Origin: UBA6022 sp049295575
GTDB lineage: Bacteria; Patescibacteriota; Saccharimonadia; Saccharimonadales; Saccharimonadaceae
Assembly (NCBI GenBank): GCA_049295575.1
Contig: JBAQQX010000003.1
Coordinates: 1 to 64,000 of the forward strand
Direction: 5' to 3'
Length of the DNA: 64,000 nt
Positions 1 to 7,738 of the stretch are shown piece by piece. The translations under genes and the position numbers were made by a program. Numbering within the stretch: position 1 is the stretch's first letter; each line of letters starts with the position of its first letter. The notes below the pieces were generated by a model that saw nothing but the letters and a program-made list of their open reading frames with translations, did no database searches and was not told the DNA's origin.

Positions 1-614
1 CTGTAAACCTCGTACTCCTAGGCCGTGATCAATCAAAGCTAAATGATGTGAAAAGTCGTTGTGAAACTAGTGGATCAAGCGCAAAGACATACGCTTTTGA
101 TCTTACCGATAAGGCGTCGCTTGATACTGTCGTACAATCCATCAAAGAAGAGAGTACGGTTGATATTATCATCAATAACGCCGGAGTGTGGCATAAGTCT
201 ACTTTATTAGGACAGCTTGAATCTGACACGATTGAAACAGTTATCAATACAAACCTCACCGCACAAATGCTCCTTACTCGCCATTTTATAGATGATATGC
301 TTGAGCGCGAAACAGCGATCCTTAATGTCATCTCAAGTGCAGGTATGCAAGGAAAGGCAGGGCGTACCGCCTATGCTGCAAGTAAATTTGGCATGCGAGG
401 CTTCACTGAAGCTCTTCGCGATGAAACGTACGCAAATCCAATACGTATAGGTGCGATCTTTCAGGGAGGAACGAGTACTCAAATGTTCGCAAAGGCAGAT
501 GAAGCCATGCCGACAGAAAAGTATACAAATCCCGATGATCTTGCCGAAGTCGTACTATTTATGCTAACCCGGCCAGCGAAATTATGGCTGAATGAAGTGC
601 AGATTACTTATTAA
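1..614 (+). CDS. Short-chain dehydrogenase/reductase, 5' end outside window
   Basis: NAD(P)-dependent oxidoreductase of the SDR family; substrate unknown. The frame is open from base 3, and the first codons read NLVLLGRDQSKL, the second beta strand of the Rossmann fold, so the start and the glycine-rich TGxxxGxG motif lie upstream of the window. An internal GTG at 48 is not the start. Family motifs follow in order: D(L)TD, the NNAG motif in IINNAGVW, the catalytic Ser in ISSAG, and the catalytic Tyr/Lys pair in YAASK. The C-terminus is short, ending at VQITY. The family is certain; the reaction cannot be read from the sequence. A terminator follows 45 bp downstream. Confidence 0.9.
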   Translation, partial: VNLVLLGRDQSKLNDVKSRCETSGSSAKTYAFDLTDKASLDTVVQSIKEESTVDIIINNAGVWHKSTLLGQLESDTIETVINTNLTAQMLLTRHFIDDMLERETAILNVISSAGMQGKAGRTAYAASKFGMRGFTEALRDETYANPIRIGAIFQGGTSTQMFAKADEAMPTEKYTNPDDLAEVVLFMLTRPAKLWLNEVQITY

Positions 615-619
615 AGTTG

Positions 620-661
620 CGAAGTTCGTCCTCCGGGGGCTGCCAAGATGATTATGCTAAA
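620..661 (+). repeat. Partial copy of the 3' tail repeat
   Basis: The stretch after the SDR gene ends in AAGATGATTATGCTAAA, which matches the end of the tail behind the hydrolase gene (GAGATGATTATGCTTAAA, about 3096-3113). The upstream half of the repeat (ACACATCCACTAACCCCAG) is not recognisable here. Like the copies at 1961-2005 and 3066-3113, it runs straight into a terminator hairpin. Confidence 0.45.
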
Positions 662-687
662 AAGACTCCTCTAGTAGGGGTCTTTTT
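659..687 (+). terminator. Rho-independent terminator after SDR gene
   Basis: AAAAAGACTCCT pairs with AGGGGTCTTTTT (one G-T pair) around a CTAGT loop, giving an A-stem/T-tract hairpin. It ends the SDR transcript and abuts the promoter of the next gene. Confidence 0.8.
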
Positions 688-701
688 GTTATAGTGAGCA
701 T

Positions 702-1202
702 ATGGGAAAATACCTTATTACTGGCAGACCCGGTAGCGGCAAAACGACAGTCATAGAATCGCTGAAGCGACGCGGTTTCCAAGCGTTCAACACGGATGAT
801 ATGCCCGAGATAACAAAACTTGAGGAGCAAGAGACGGGAAAACCGGTGCCATGGCCGGAGGGTGTCGTGGACTGGAAAAGATATATCTGGAACTGGCAAG
901 AGGCTGGCTTACGGAACTTACTACAGAGCGAGAGTGATATTTTCATTGGCGCAATCGTTGGCAATCAGCAAAAGTTCTACCCGCTTTTTGATAAAATCTT
1001 TGCCCTTACCATTAGTGCCGAAACATTGCAAAAGCGGCTCGATAGCCACGCACATCCACGCACTGCCCAGGAGAAGGAACGAGCGATTGCCGTTCATTAC
1101 AATAAACAAACAAGATTTGAAAAACAAGGATTAGTACTTATCCCGGCAGATGGATCAGTTGACGAAATTATAGATAACATCCTTGCACAGCTAAAGAAGT
1201 AG
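702..1202 (+). CDS. P-loop NTPase, small-molecule kinase-like
   Basis: A 166-residue protein with an N-terminal Walker A motif GRPGSGKTT (residues 8-16) directly after the first beta strand, as in adenylate/shikimate-kinase-like AAA_18 proteins. The order of acidic and basic residues (NTDDMPEI, then KRLDSHAHPRT as a possible lid) supports a nucleotide-dependent kinase, but the substrate cannot be named. An extended -10 (TG-T-TATAGT, hexamer 690-695) ends 6 nt before the ATG, so the mRNA should be leaderless; no Shine-Dalgarno is present. It is a single-gene unit followed by a copy of the local tail repeat. Confidence 0.75.
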   Translation: MGKYLITGRPGSGKTTVIESLKRRGFQAFNTDDMPEITKLEEQETGKPVPWPEGVVDWKRYIWNWQEAGLRNLLQSESDIFIGAIVGNQQKFYPLFDKIFALTISAETLQKRLDSHAHPRTAQEKERAIAVHYNKQTRFEKQGLVLIPADGSVDEIIDNILAQLKK

Positions 1203-1208
1203 AGCTAT

Positions 1209-1236
1209 TTCCTGAAACACATCCACTAGCCCCAAT
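1209..1236 (+). repeat. 3' tail repeat, copy A
   Basis: ACACATCCACTAGCCCCA lies right after the stop of the kinase-like gene and matches the tails at 1961-1989 and 3066-3094 with one substitution in this core. Unlike those, it is followed not by a hairpin but by the -10 box TATAAT (1245-1250) of the next gene. Confidence 0.65.
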
Positions 1237-1256
1237 AACTAAGTTATAATGAGTTT

Positions 1257-1958
1257 ATGTTTGATTGGGTAAGCTTAAATGATGTCTACAATAATTTACT
1301 TGCAACGCTTATATGGGTTGCGTTTGCGGGCGTTATAGGCCTTATTTTTAGAGCCCGAATCGCACGTTTTATTCGCAGAATACTCCCCCAGATCGATAGT
1401 TCTATTCCCCACGTTGATTTTTCGATGAACTATAATGTTCGTGGCGATTATAAAACCGACATAGCAATTTCAAATAATGGCGGCGAGCCTGCGTATAATG
1501 TATACGTATTTTTATATAGCAAAAGCTTTGTGAGTAAGAATGACTACTCATTAAAGTCACTTGGAGGTGACGAAGTACGTTCTGGAGTTTTAGGAATTAC
1601 TAGGGATGTTAACTTTATAGGGGTGGAGCTTATATTTGATGGCTGCAGCCTAACTACTAAAGAAGAGATTTGGGTAGAATACGACAATGCAGCAGGCGTA
1701 CATTTCCGAACCGTAGTTACCCCTCCCACCCCTCGCGGGGATAGCATTAGAGTTAACCCACCGAAAGTTATAAAGAAGAGACTTGAGATGATGCCGGAAT
1801 ATCACACAACTCGTCATGATAGTGAATGGAAGAAATTTGAAAAAGGTAAATATACCTTGTTTCCAAAATTAAGTTTGATTGGGCGTATTAGATACCTGAT
1901 TAAAGATAGACTGCGTGTTCCTGTAAGTATGAAAACTAAAAGTAAACAAAAACAATAG
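1257..1958 (+). CDS. Hypothetical membrane-anchored protein
   Basis: A 233-residue protein of unknown family. Residues about 12-30 (NLLATLIWVAFAGVIGLIF) form one transmembrane helix followed by the basic stretch RARIARFIRR, so the bulk of the protein is probably cytoplasmic. A beta-rich middle part (NGGEPAYNVYVFLYS) resembles an Ig-like or CARDB-like fold only loosely. The C-terminus is strongly basic. TATAAT at 1245-1250 ends 6 nt before the ATG, so translation is probably leaderless. Base composition is more AT-rich than in neighbouring housekeeping genes, which fits an accessory gene. Confidence 0.7.
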   Translation: MFDWVSLNDVYNNLLATLIWVAFAGVIGLIFRARIARFIRRILPQIDSSIPHVDFSMNYNVRGDYKTDIAISNNGGEPAYNVYVFLYSKSFVSKNDYSLKSLGGDEVRSGVLGITRDVNFIGVELIFDGCSLTTKEEIWVEYDNAAGVHFRTVVTPPTPRGDSIRVNPPKVIKKRLEMMPEYHTTRHDSEWKKFEKGKYTLFPKLSLIGRIRYLIKDRLRVPVSMKTKSKQKQ

Positions 1959-1960
1959 AT

Positions 1961-2005
1961 TCTTCCCGGAACACATCCACTAACCCCAGCCATGAGATTA
2001 TATTT
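1961..2005 (+). repeat. 3' tail repeat, copy B
   Basis: Positions 1961-1989 match 3066-3094 at 28 of 29 bases (core ACACATCCACTAACCCCAG is identical). The repeat begins three bases after the stop codon and leads into the terminator at 2006. Confidence 0.8.
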
Positions 2006-2033
2006 AAAAAAGACCCGCTAAAGGGTCTTTTTT
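2006..2033 (+). terminator. Rho-independent terminator
   Basis: AAAAAAGACCC-GCTAAA-GGGTCTTTTTT, an 11-bp stem with a T tract. It closes the hypothetical gene's transcript. Confidence 0.9.
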
Positions 2034-2036
2034 AAG

Positions 2037-2065
2037 TTGACTAGGTTTGTATTGCGAAAGATAAT
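2037..2065 (+). promoter_or_regulatory. Sigma-70-type promoter for the hydrolase gene
   Basis: TTGACT (2037-2042), 17-bp spacer, GATAAT (2060-2065). Transcription should start near 2072, giving a ~47-nt leader that carries the ribosome site AAGGAGAT. Confidence 0.7.
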
Positions 2066-2118
2066 CAATACAGTACTAGCCAATCAATTGCATCGTATCC
2101 ATTTTATAAGGAGATAAA

Positions 2119-3033
2119 ATGCCCAATTCCCTCGATAGCCGTCGCTATGAAAAATTTATGCCAAAGCTGCCAGATAGTGACATACAACGTTCAGCCATAA
2201 GCTGGGAGTGGCGTGGAGCACAGGTTCATATCGAGCATATTGGCGATCCCCAGGCATCGCTCAGGATGCTGCTTATTCATGGCGCTGGCGGTAATAGTGC
2301 GGCTATGTGGCCGTATGCCGCTCACCTTTCGGAGCTAGGCGCATATGTGACTGTTCCTGATCTTCCTGGGTATGGCATGACGGAATCTCCTCATCCGGAG
2401 CAGATAAGATACGATGACTGGCGGGAATTACTGGAAGATCTGACTCAAGACGAGGCTGACGAGCGTCCACTTATCATTATGGGCGCGAGCATGGGTGGAA
2501 TGCTTGCCTATGACACCGCAGCCAAAACCGGACTTGCTTCAGGACTGGTGGCCACCTGCCTGCTTGATCCGCGTGAATCTAATGTGCGCGAGCGTTTAAC
2601 GCGGCATCCTGTGTTGGCGCGCTTAGCCAGTATTGCATTAAAATTATCAGCCGGACCATTTGCAAATACGAGACTCCCTATTAGGTGGATTGCCGATATG
2701 CGACACATTGCGAATAATCCCGATCTTGTAAATGAAGTTGTTGCTGATGCCAGTGGCGGAGGGAGTCGTGTTGCTTTGGGATGGATGAGAAGCTTCCTCG
2801 AGTCGTCTCCGTCTGTCGAGCCTGAGCAATTCACTAATACCCCAGTACTAATGGTTCACCCTAATGATGACCGCTGGACGCCGGTCGAGATCAGTCGACC
2901 TTTCTTTGATCGAATAAAAGCCGACAAGTCTTTTGTCGCCCTTGAGAATTGCGGGCATTTTCCTGTTGAAGAGCCTGGGTTTACACAGATGCTTGAAGCT
3001 GTACGACAGTTTATGGATAAAATAAGGTTGTGA
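2119..3033 (+). CDS. Alpha/beta hydrolase
   Basis: A 304-residue serine hydrolase of the alpha/beta fold, probably an esterase, lipase or C-C hydrolase; substrate unknown. Visible elements are the oxyanion-hole motif HGAGG (about 54-58), the strand ending VTVPDLPGYG, the nucleophile elbow GASMGG (Ser about 124), the acid region HPNDDRWTP (about 248-256) and the catalytic His in NCGHFP (about 281). No signal peptide is present, so it is cytoplasmic. AAGGAGAT sits 5 nt before the ATG. Together with the preceding promoter it forms a single-gene unit, ended by a tail repeat and a hairpin. Confidence 0.9.
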   Translation: MPNSLDSRRYEKFMPKLPDSDIQRSAISWEWRGAQVHIEHIGDPQASLRMLLIHGAGGNSAAMWPYAAHLSELGAYVTVPDLPGYGMTESPHPEQIRYDDWRELLEDLTQDEADERPLIIMGASMGGMLAYDTAAKTGLASGLVATCLLDPRESNVRERLTRHPVLARLASIALKLSAGPFANTRLPIRWIADMRHIANNPDLVNEVVADASGGGSRVALGWMRSFLESSPSVEPEQFTNTPVLMVHPNDDRWTPVEISRPFFDRIKADKSFVALENCGHFPVEEPGFTQMLEAVRQFMDKIRL

Positions 3034-3065
3034 GATTAGATGTCACACCGTAGTCAATGTGGTGA

Positions 3066-3113
3066 TCTTCCCAGAACACATCCACTAACCCCAGGCGAGA
3101 TGATTATGCTTAA
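3066..3113 (+). repeat. 3' tail repeat, copy C
   Basis: Best-preserved copy of the tail: positions 3066-3094 match copy B (28 of 29), and AGATGATTATGCT at 3098-3110 matches the copy behind the SDR gene. A terminator hairpin follows directly. Confidence 0.8.
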
Positions 3114-3136
3114 AATGACGAGAGATCGTCATTTTT
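3112..3136 (+). terminator. Rho-independent terminator
   Basis: AAAATGACG-AGAGAT-CGTCATTTTT. It ends the hydrolase transcript and lies immediately before the promoter of the pilin gene. Confidence 0.85.
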
Positions 3137-3158
3137 GTTTGATATACTAATAGTATCT

Positions 3159-3677
3159 ATGTGGGCAAAACAGAAAAAATCTGGATTCACTATCGTTGAA
3201 CTTCTTATTGTTATCGTTGTCATCGGCATCCTAGCCGCTATTACTATAGTTGCATATAACGGTATACAAAATCGATCAAAAAACGCCAAGACAGTAAGTG
3301 CCATCACTGCTTGGTCAAAAGCAATCAAGCTATACAATGCCGATACGGGGACATGGCCAAGCGCACACTCCTGCCTTGGCTCATCGACGACATACATAGG
3401 GAATAACTCCCAGTGCTGGAATAGCGCCACATGGGTCGTCAGTACTACCTTCACGAATCAGCTCGCCCCTTATCTAAGTGGATTCCCAGAGCCAGATACG
3501 ACGGACGTCACGGATAGCGGCGCCAACACTCCAAGGCGTGGCGCTCTTTATCACACGACAAACAGGGATATATATGCAGCTTTCAGCGGAATTACCAGCT
3601 GCCCAGATACTGGGCTTCGAAATACAACTACAAGTACCGAAGCCGCTGGCATATACTGCATATACACCCTCGATTAA
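3159..3677 (+). CDS. Type IV pilin-like protein (prepilin)
   Basis: A 172-residue prepilin. A short basic leader (MWAKQKKSG) precedes the prepilin peptidase site G/FTIVE with Glu at +5, then the hydrophobic helix LLIVIVVIGILAAI. The globular part contains two cysteines in a short loop (SCLGSS, SQCWN) and a C-terminal pair (SCPD, YCIY) that could form disulfides. An in-frame TTG at 3135 lies upstream, but TATACT (3143-3148) is a -10 box ending 10 nt before the ATG at 3159, so 3159 is chosen. It is an orphan pilin; no assembly ATPase is nearby. Confidence 0.92.
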   Translation: MWAKQKKSGFTIVELLIVIVVIGILAAITIVAYNGIQNRSKNAKTVSAITAWSKAIKLYNADTGTWPSAHSCLGSSTTYIGNNSQCWNSATWVVSTTFTNQLAPYLSGFPEPDTTDVTDSGANTPRRGALYHTTNRDIYAAFSGITSCPDTGLRNTTTSTEAAGIYCIYTLD

Positions 3678-3707
3678 AGCTGAAGTACCTAGCTCTTTCT
3701 CTATTCT

Positions 3708-4130
3708 CTAGGCTTCGATAGCAATCTGCTTTGGCTTCGGAAGCTCTTTGAACTGAATAGAAACTGTCAGAACGCCATCCTTCATCCTGGCCTTAATGGA
3801 GTCTTCATCCGCCGCTTCAGGTAGGCGCACGCTGCGATAAAAACTACTAGAGCTTTCGCGAACAATGTACTTTTTGTCCTTATCCTTTTCTTGTTCGCGG
3901 CGCTCAGCACGAATAATTAGATTACCCTTATCGACATTAATGTCGATGTCCTTCTGCTCAAAATTCGGCAGATGAGCTTCAACATGCAACTCCTTATCAT
4001 CTTTTGACGTATACACATCTGTGGTTGGCATTTGCATTGTTTTGATCGGGGAAAACCAATCATCTGAGAAGAATTGCTTCTGTAAGGCTTGGATTTCCGC
4101 AAATGGATCAAACTTGATTAAGTCACTCAT
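3708..4130 (-). CDS. Small heat-shock protein, Hsp20 family
   Basis: A 140-residue ATP-independent holdase that binds unfolding proteins. The alpha-crystallin domain spans about residues 37-130: PTTDVYTSKDDKELHVEAHLP at its start and DGVLTVSI near its end, followed by the short KPKQIAIEA tail with the I-x-I motif that docks subunits. The start is set by AAGGAGG, 6 nt upstream. The promoter is a perfect TTGACA-N17-TATAAT and its -35 box lies inside a CIRCE-like operator, so HrcA-type heat-shock repression is expected. Confidence 0.95.
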   Translation of the reverse strand: MSDLIKFDPFAEIQALQKQFFSDDWFSPIKTMQMPTTDVYTSKDDKELHVEAHLPNFEQKDIDINVDKGNLIIRAERREQEKDKDKKYIVRESSSSFYRSVRLPEAADEDSIKARMKDGVLTVSIQFKELPKPKQIAIEA

Positions 4131-4188
4131 ATGTAACCTCCTTGTATTTGATTTATATTCACGAAAAGGATAACCTTTTCTATAAATA

Positions 4189-4226
4189 ATTATAGAAATC
4201 TGGCACTCTCATGTCAAGAGTGCCAG
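4189..4226 (-). promoter_or_regulatory. Consensus promoter with CIRCE-like operator
   Basis: On the minus strand TTGACA (4212-4217) and TATAAT (4189-4194) are separated by exactly 17 bp. The inverted repeat CTGGCACTC-N9-GAGTGCCAG (4200-4226) encloses the -35 box in its 9-bp spacer. Each arm matches the CIRCE arm TTAGCACTC at 7 of 9 bases and keeps the 9-bp spacing. This is the known geometry for HrcA repression of heat-shock genes. Confidence 0.88.
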
Positions 4227-4348
4227 AATATGATTCTCATAGGACGTAATTGCTTTATTTAACGAATATGATATTATACTGTCTAGTTCTTACGCAAGTG
4301 GGGATGTTTGATGGTTAGATGTTTTTCCCAACAAATACGGAGGCTATG

Positions 4349-4603
4349 ATGCCCTGGAAACGATTCTACGTTCGCGCACCCGAGAATGAGACCAACCCAT
4401 TGCGGAGAGTCCAGCACGCAGATGAAACTGTTAACATCGCCGGAGGTTTCTTCCTATGTCCGCCAGGAGTTGGCTACGTTCAAGAACCCGATGGTACATT
4501 CGAGGTAAGGGCGCTTGCCCCTAGCTTCGTCGACACCGTCCGAACTATGCTGACAGAACACGAAGGGCTGATCATCGAACGTGAAGAAGACATCGATGAC
4601 TAA
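4349..4603 (+). CDS. Hypothetical 84-residue protein
   Basis: A small protein starting MPWKRFYVRAP and ending in the acidic tail EREEDIDD; no family recognised. The frame is open from an ATG at 4319, but CGGAGG at 4338-4343 places the start at 4349 (or 4346), giving 84 residues. A possible promoter -10 (TATACT, about 4274-4279) lies upstream on the same strand. It is flanked by the divergent hsp20 gene and a strong palindromic hairpin downstream. Confidence 0.6.
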   Translation: MPWKRFYVRAPENETNPLRRVQHADETVNIAGGFFLCPPGVGYVQEPDGTFEVRALAPSFVDTVRTMLTEHEGLIIEREEDIDD

Positions 4604-4633
4604 AATCCCCTTCTTCCCTACTGCGTAGAATAT

Positions 4634-4684
4634 GAGGTCCGCCGGCACCTTGCTTCTAATTAGAAGCAAAAGCCCGGCCACCTC
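4634..4684. other. Three-tier hairpin
   Basis: Three nested complementary segments form one long foldback: GAGGT/ACCTC outside, GCCGG/CCGGC in the middle and the perfect 20-base palindrome TTGCTTCTAATTAGAAGCAA at the tip, with small internal loops. No T tract follows on either strand, so it is not a standard terminator; it may be a processing or stability element between two convergent genes. Confidence 0.6.
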
Positions 4685-4727
4685 CTTGAATAGATCTATT
4701 GACTAAACACCCCGAGGTGCCTTCACC

Positions 4728-5147
4728 TTAGCTATACTTTTCTTTCGCCTCTAGGTATGATTGCTCGATGAGCTTTTCTAGCGTAGATAGGTTAATGTCA
4801 GCTAGTTTATTTATATAAAGACACCCGACACTTATTTTATGCTTACCTAAATCTTTCAAAAGATCCGTATAGTTGGTAAATCCCGGCATGAAATAGAGAG
4901 TCAGACTCTGCTTCCGTGGCGAAAAGCCAGCGAGCGGCCATTCACCTTCTTGCGTACTTCTTTCTGATTTATAGTGGTACTGTCCAAATCCAATAATGCT
5001 CGAACCCCACATCTTCGGTTTTTTGCCGGTTATTTTTGAGTACATCTGAAGAAGCGTGAAGCTGTCACGTTTTCGTACTTCATTCGTTACCGTATTTAAA
5101 AAATCTTCAACATTTGCATCGTTGGGGAGTGTTTTTAAAGTAGCCAT
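4728..5147 (-). CDS. DUF1801 family protein
   Basis: A 139-residue protein of the DUF1801 (YdhG-like) family, whose members resemble iron-chaperone frataxin-like folds; biochemical role uncertain. The characteristic blocks are KMWGSSIIGFGQYHYK, EWPLAGFSPRKQSLTLYFMPG and KISVGCLYINKLADI. The frame is open further upstream (5174), but TATACT on the minus strand (5155-5160) is 7 nt before the ATG at 5147 encoding MATLKTLPND, the usual family start, so a leaderless start at 5147 is preferred. Confidence 0.85.
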   Translation of the reverse strand: MATLKTLPNDANVEDFLNTVTNEVRKRDSFTLLQMYSKITGKKPKMWGSSIIGFGQYHYKSERSTQEGEWPLAGFSPRKQSLTLYFMPGFTNYTDLLKDLGKHKISVGCLYINKLADINLSTLEKLIEQSYLEAKEKYS

Positions 5148-5222
5148 TTCATTTAGTATACCAAAGTAAAACAAGTCTCACTCTTTCTCTCTTAATGCTT
5201 ATGCTCTATACTAAAAGCTATT

Positions 5223-5741
5223 ATGCAGACGAGACAGAAGAACCATGGATTCACGATCGTCGAGCTACTGATTGTTATCGTGATCATTGGCATCCTCGCC
5301 GCAATTACCATCGTCGCCTATAACGGAATACAAGTGCGCTCACGCGACACAATCCGCGTCAGTGATCTAAGGACGATCCATAAAGCGATTGAACTCTACA
5401 AGGCTGAAAACGGCTCATATCCGCTACCCGCCAACGGCTCTATGAACTGGACAGGAAATTGCACCACATTTGGCAGCGTTACGAACTATATCACGGGCAT
5501 ATCCGTCTATGCTTCTAGCCTTCCGCTGGATCCAAAGTGGAAGAACACCGACAACAAGTGCTATCTCTACAGGTCTAACGGGACAGATTTCATGATTCTT
5601 GCCTGGAATGTCATGGAAAATATCTGCGGCGGAGATCCGAGTAATGTCTGTAACTCACCTGAGATAAGGGCAATGGACAGACAGGCAACGACGAGCGAAT
5701 TATCCATTGCAATCTTTAGCCCTGGCGCTGCTGCCTGGTAG
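5223..5741 (+). CDS. Type IV pilin-like protein (prepilin)
   Basis: A 172-residue prepilin with the short leader MQTRQKNHG, then FTIVELLIVIVIIGILAAI and the continuation VAYNGIQVRSRD shared with the pilin at 3159. The globular domain has TIHKAIELYKAENGSYP, a common pilin alpha1-C/loop block, and pairs of cysteines (GNCTT, NKCYL, NICGG, NVCN). TATACT at 5207-5212 ends exactly 10 nt before the ATG, the same spacing as in the other short pilin genes. No secretion machinery is adjacent. Confidence 0.92.
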   Translation: MQTRQKNHGFTIVELLIVIVIIGILAAITIVAYNGIQVRSRDTIRVSDLRTIHKAIELYKAENGSYPLPANGSMNWTGNCTTFGSVTNYITGISVYASSLPLDPKWKNTDNKCYLYRSNGTDFMILAWNVMENICGGDPSNVCNSPEIRAMDRQATTSELSIAIFSPGAAAW

Positions 5742-5759
5742 AAGTGTTATCATAGAAAC

Positions 5760-6674
5760 ATGATCTCATTCTACCGCTCTGTCAGCCATACCCCGCAAAT
5801 CGCACAAATTAAAGATCCCCTTTCTGGTAGCTGGATTCGCTGCGAACGACCTGGGGAAGATGAACTGGCGATTCTTATAGAGATCGGTCTTGATGAAGAC
5901 ATCCTACGCGATAGTCTCGACCCCCATGAAGTACCTCGTATTGATTCGGAAAATGGTTGGGCGTATTTTATCACTCGTCTTCCAGATACTGATGATGACT
6001 TTAACGACTTCACGACGCCGATTCTTTTTGCGATTGGCGAAAAGCATGTCGTTACAGTGAGCCGCGACCCGCTCGGTCGTCTATGGCAACCTTTTATTGA
6101 CAAGGTGCACATACCAACCACTCAAAAAACAAAGCTCTTCATGCACATGGTTGATGCTATTACTAGGCAGTATGGTACGCGTGTCGCACAAATTAACCGC
6201 CAAATGCGCGCCGCAACAAGTGACGTCCGTAACCTAAACCCTAAGGAAATTACACGGCTCGTTGAATATGAGAGAAAACTCAATGACTACCTCGACGCGC
6301 TCATCCCAACCAATACCGCACTCGAGAAGCTACTTAGCGGCAAGATTGTCGGCCTATATGACGATGACCGTGACCTTGTAGAAGATCTTTCTATCGACCT
6401 CGAGCAGCTCATCGCACGATGTACCAGCTTGCTGCGTACAATCACGAACCTGCGTGATTCATACCGCGCAGTCATGGATACTCGACTAAATGAAACGATG
6501 CGAATCCTGACTGTTATTACGATGGCGTTTACTATTCCAACCATGGTCGCCGGCCTCTTCGGAATGAATGTAGACATTCCAGGCGCAAACATGCCGATGA
6601 TGTTCTGGGTTGTCATTGCAATCAGCGCAGTGCCATCACTTGGCCTTATCTACTACTTCATGCGTAAGAGATAA
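5760..6674 (+). CDS. corA: CorA-family magnesium/divalent metal transporter
   Basis: A 304-residue CorA-type channel for Mg2+ (possibly Co2+/Ni2+). A long cytoplasmic N-terminal alpha/beta and helical domain precedes two C-terminal transmembrane helices; the universal GMN motif (FGMNVDIPG, about residue 268) closes the first helix, and the basic tail MRKR follows the second. An extended -10 (TG-T-TATCAT, hexamer 5748-5753) lies 6 nt before the ATG, pointing to a leaderless message. Confidence 0.93.
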   Translation: MISFYRSVSHTPQIAQIKDPLSGSWIRCERPGEDELAILIEIGLDEDILRDSLDPHEVPRIDSENGWAYFITRLPDTDDDFNDFTTPILFAIGEKHVVTVSRDPLGRLWQPFIDKVHIPTTQKTKLFMHMVDAITRQYGTRVAQINRQMRAATSDVRNLNPKEITRLVEYERKLNDYLDALIPTNTALEKLLSGKIVGLYDDDRDLVEDLSIDLEQLIARCTSLLRTITNLRDSYRAVMDTRLNETMRILTVITMAFTIPTMVAGLFGMNVDIPGANMPMMFWVVIAISAVPSLGLIYYFMRKR

Positions 6675-6686
6675 GCCGCCGCTAAG

Positions 6687-7196
6687 CTATAGTTCAAGCT
6701 TACTATCGCTTCCATCGGATTTAAAATACGAGCGAATCTCAAATAAGAAGTATCCCGTAATTGCGACGCTCATTAATCCGGCTAGTAAACTGCCAATATT
6801 TAAGCTCAGTAAAAAGCCTATAATTGTTGATGCAAAGTTTAATAGACCGCATATAAATAGCAAATCCCACCCTTTTTTCTTTCCTTCTTTTAGCGGCATG
6901 ACCGCGAGAGCGAGCAGCACGAGTAGCAAAATTGAGAATGCCAGTGCTACAAGAACCGCAATTAAGGCGAGACTTCCAGCAACGGCACCGATTACGCCCC
7001 CGTATACGCCAATAGCCGTGCTTGCCCAAAATGTTACCGCCAACACTCCGAACACGCCAAATATACCAAGGGCCACGCCCACAAGACCAATCCACCAGAT
7101 ATTTTTTGCCAACCATATTTGGCCATTAACTGGTAAGTGTGGTGCCTTTTCGTACCACTGAGCTATAACTGATTCAAGTTTACGAATAGACTCCAT
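6687..7196 (-). CDS. Hypothetical four-helix membrane protein
   Basis: A 169-residue integral membrane protein with about four transmembrane segments rich in Ala/Gly/Val, preceded by an amphipathic stretch KLESVIAQWYEKAPHLP. No family recognised. The open frame reaches 7211, but GGAGGG positioned 7 nt before the ATG at 7196 (MESIRKLESV) decides the start. It faces corA convergently with a 12-bp gap and no hairpin between them. Confidence 0.7.
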   Translation of the reverse strand: MESIRKLESVIAQWYEKAPHLPVNGQIWLAKNIWWIGLVGVALGIFGVFGVLAVTFWASTAIGVYGGVIGAVAGSLALIAVLVALAFSILLLVLLALAVMPLKEGKKKGWDLLFICGLLNFASTIIGFLLSLNIGSLLAGLMSVAITGYFLFEIRSYFKSDGSDSKLEL

Positions 7197-7252
7197 ACTA
7201 TTGCCCTCCATTAGCTACTCTCATCATACGCCCGAGAGTAAGGTCCGTGCAA

Positions 7253-7738
7253 CTATCTTGTCGCTTTTCGGTGAGCTAACGGCCACATCCCCCGGCTTAC
7301 CCATGCAGCGAGTGCACCAAGCAGCAACAGGCTAAGTACTGTCATCCAACCGACGTTCGTCTCGACAACCGTCCCAAGTAGGCCGCTATTATCCGAACTA
7401 GTGCCGTTCGCGTTAAGGTATATTTGAACCGCGATCCAAAGAACAACCACTAGCCATCCGCTAACCATCGATACGAAGCGCATTGCCGGGCTAAGGGGCA
7501 TGCGGAGCAGAAACGGCAGTGCCGCAGCCTCAAGAACCACAATACATGACGCAAAGAGATGGGCTGACACTATGCCACCCGGTAGCCCGTAACTTTCAAC
7601 AAGCGGAACGAAATCTTCAAAATGGAATAATTGTGCCACGGCCATGCTTAAAATAATTGCTGCGAAAAGTAGCGCTACTAGTGGCATATAGGCGCTCTTT
7701 GGTTTCGGGGCTGAGGAAGGAGTTACGAAAAATCTCAT
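7253..7738 (-). CDS. DoxX-like four-helix membrane protein
   Basis: A 161-residue membrane protein with four predicted helices; the pattern of an N-terminal helix, the short LFHFEDF loop and a third helix beginning FASCIVVLEAAALPFLL resembles the MauE/DoxX superfamily. Substrate and role unknown. The minus-strand -10 TATACT (7745-7750) is 6 nt before the ATG, so it should be translated leaderless. The family placement is tentative. Confidence 0.65.
   Translation of the reverse strand: MRFFVTPSSAPKPKSAYMPLVALLFAAIILSMAVAQLFHFEDFVPLVESYGLPGGIVSAHLFASCIVVLEAAALPFLLRMPLSPAMRFVSMVSGWLVVVLWIAVQIYLNANGTSSDNSGLLGTVVETNVGWMTVLSLLLLGALAAWVSRGMWPLAHRKATR

Noticed and set aside
620..3136. Integron cassette array
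   Set aside because: The recurring tails are suggestive, but no integrase and no paired attC core sites were seen; reported only as a repeat.
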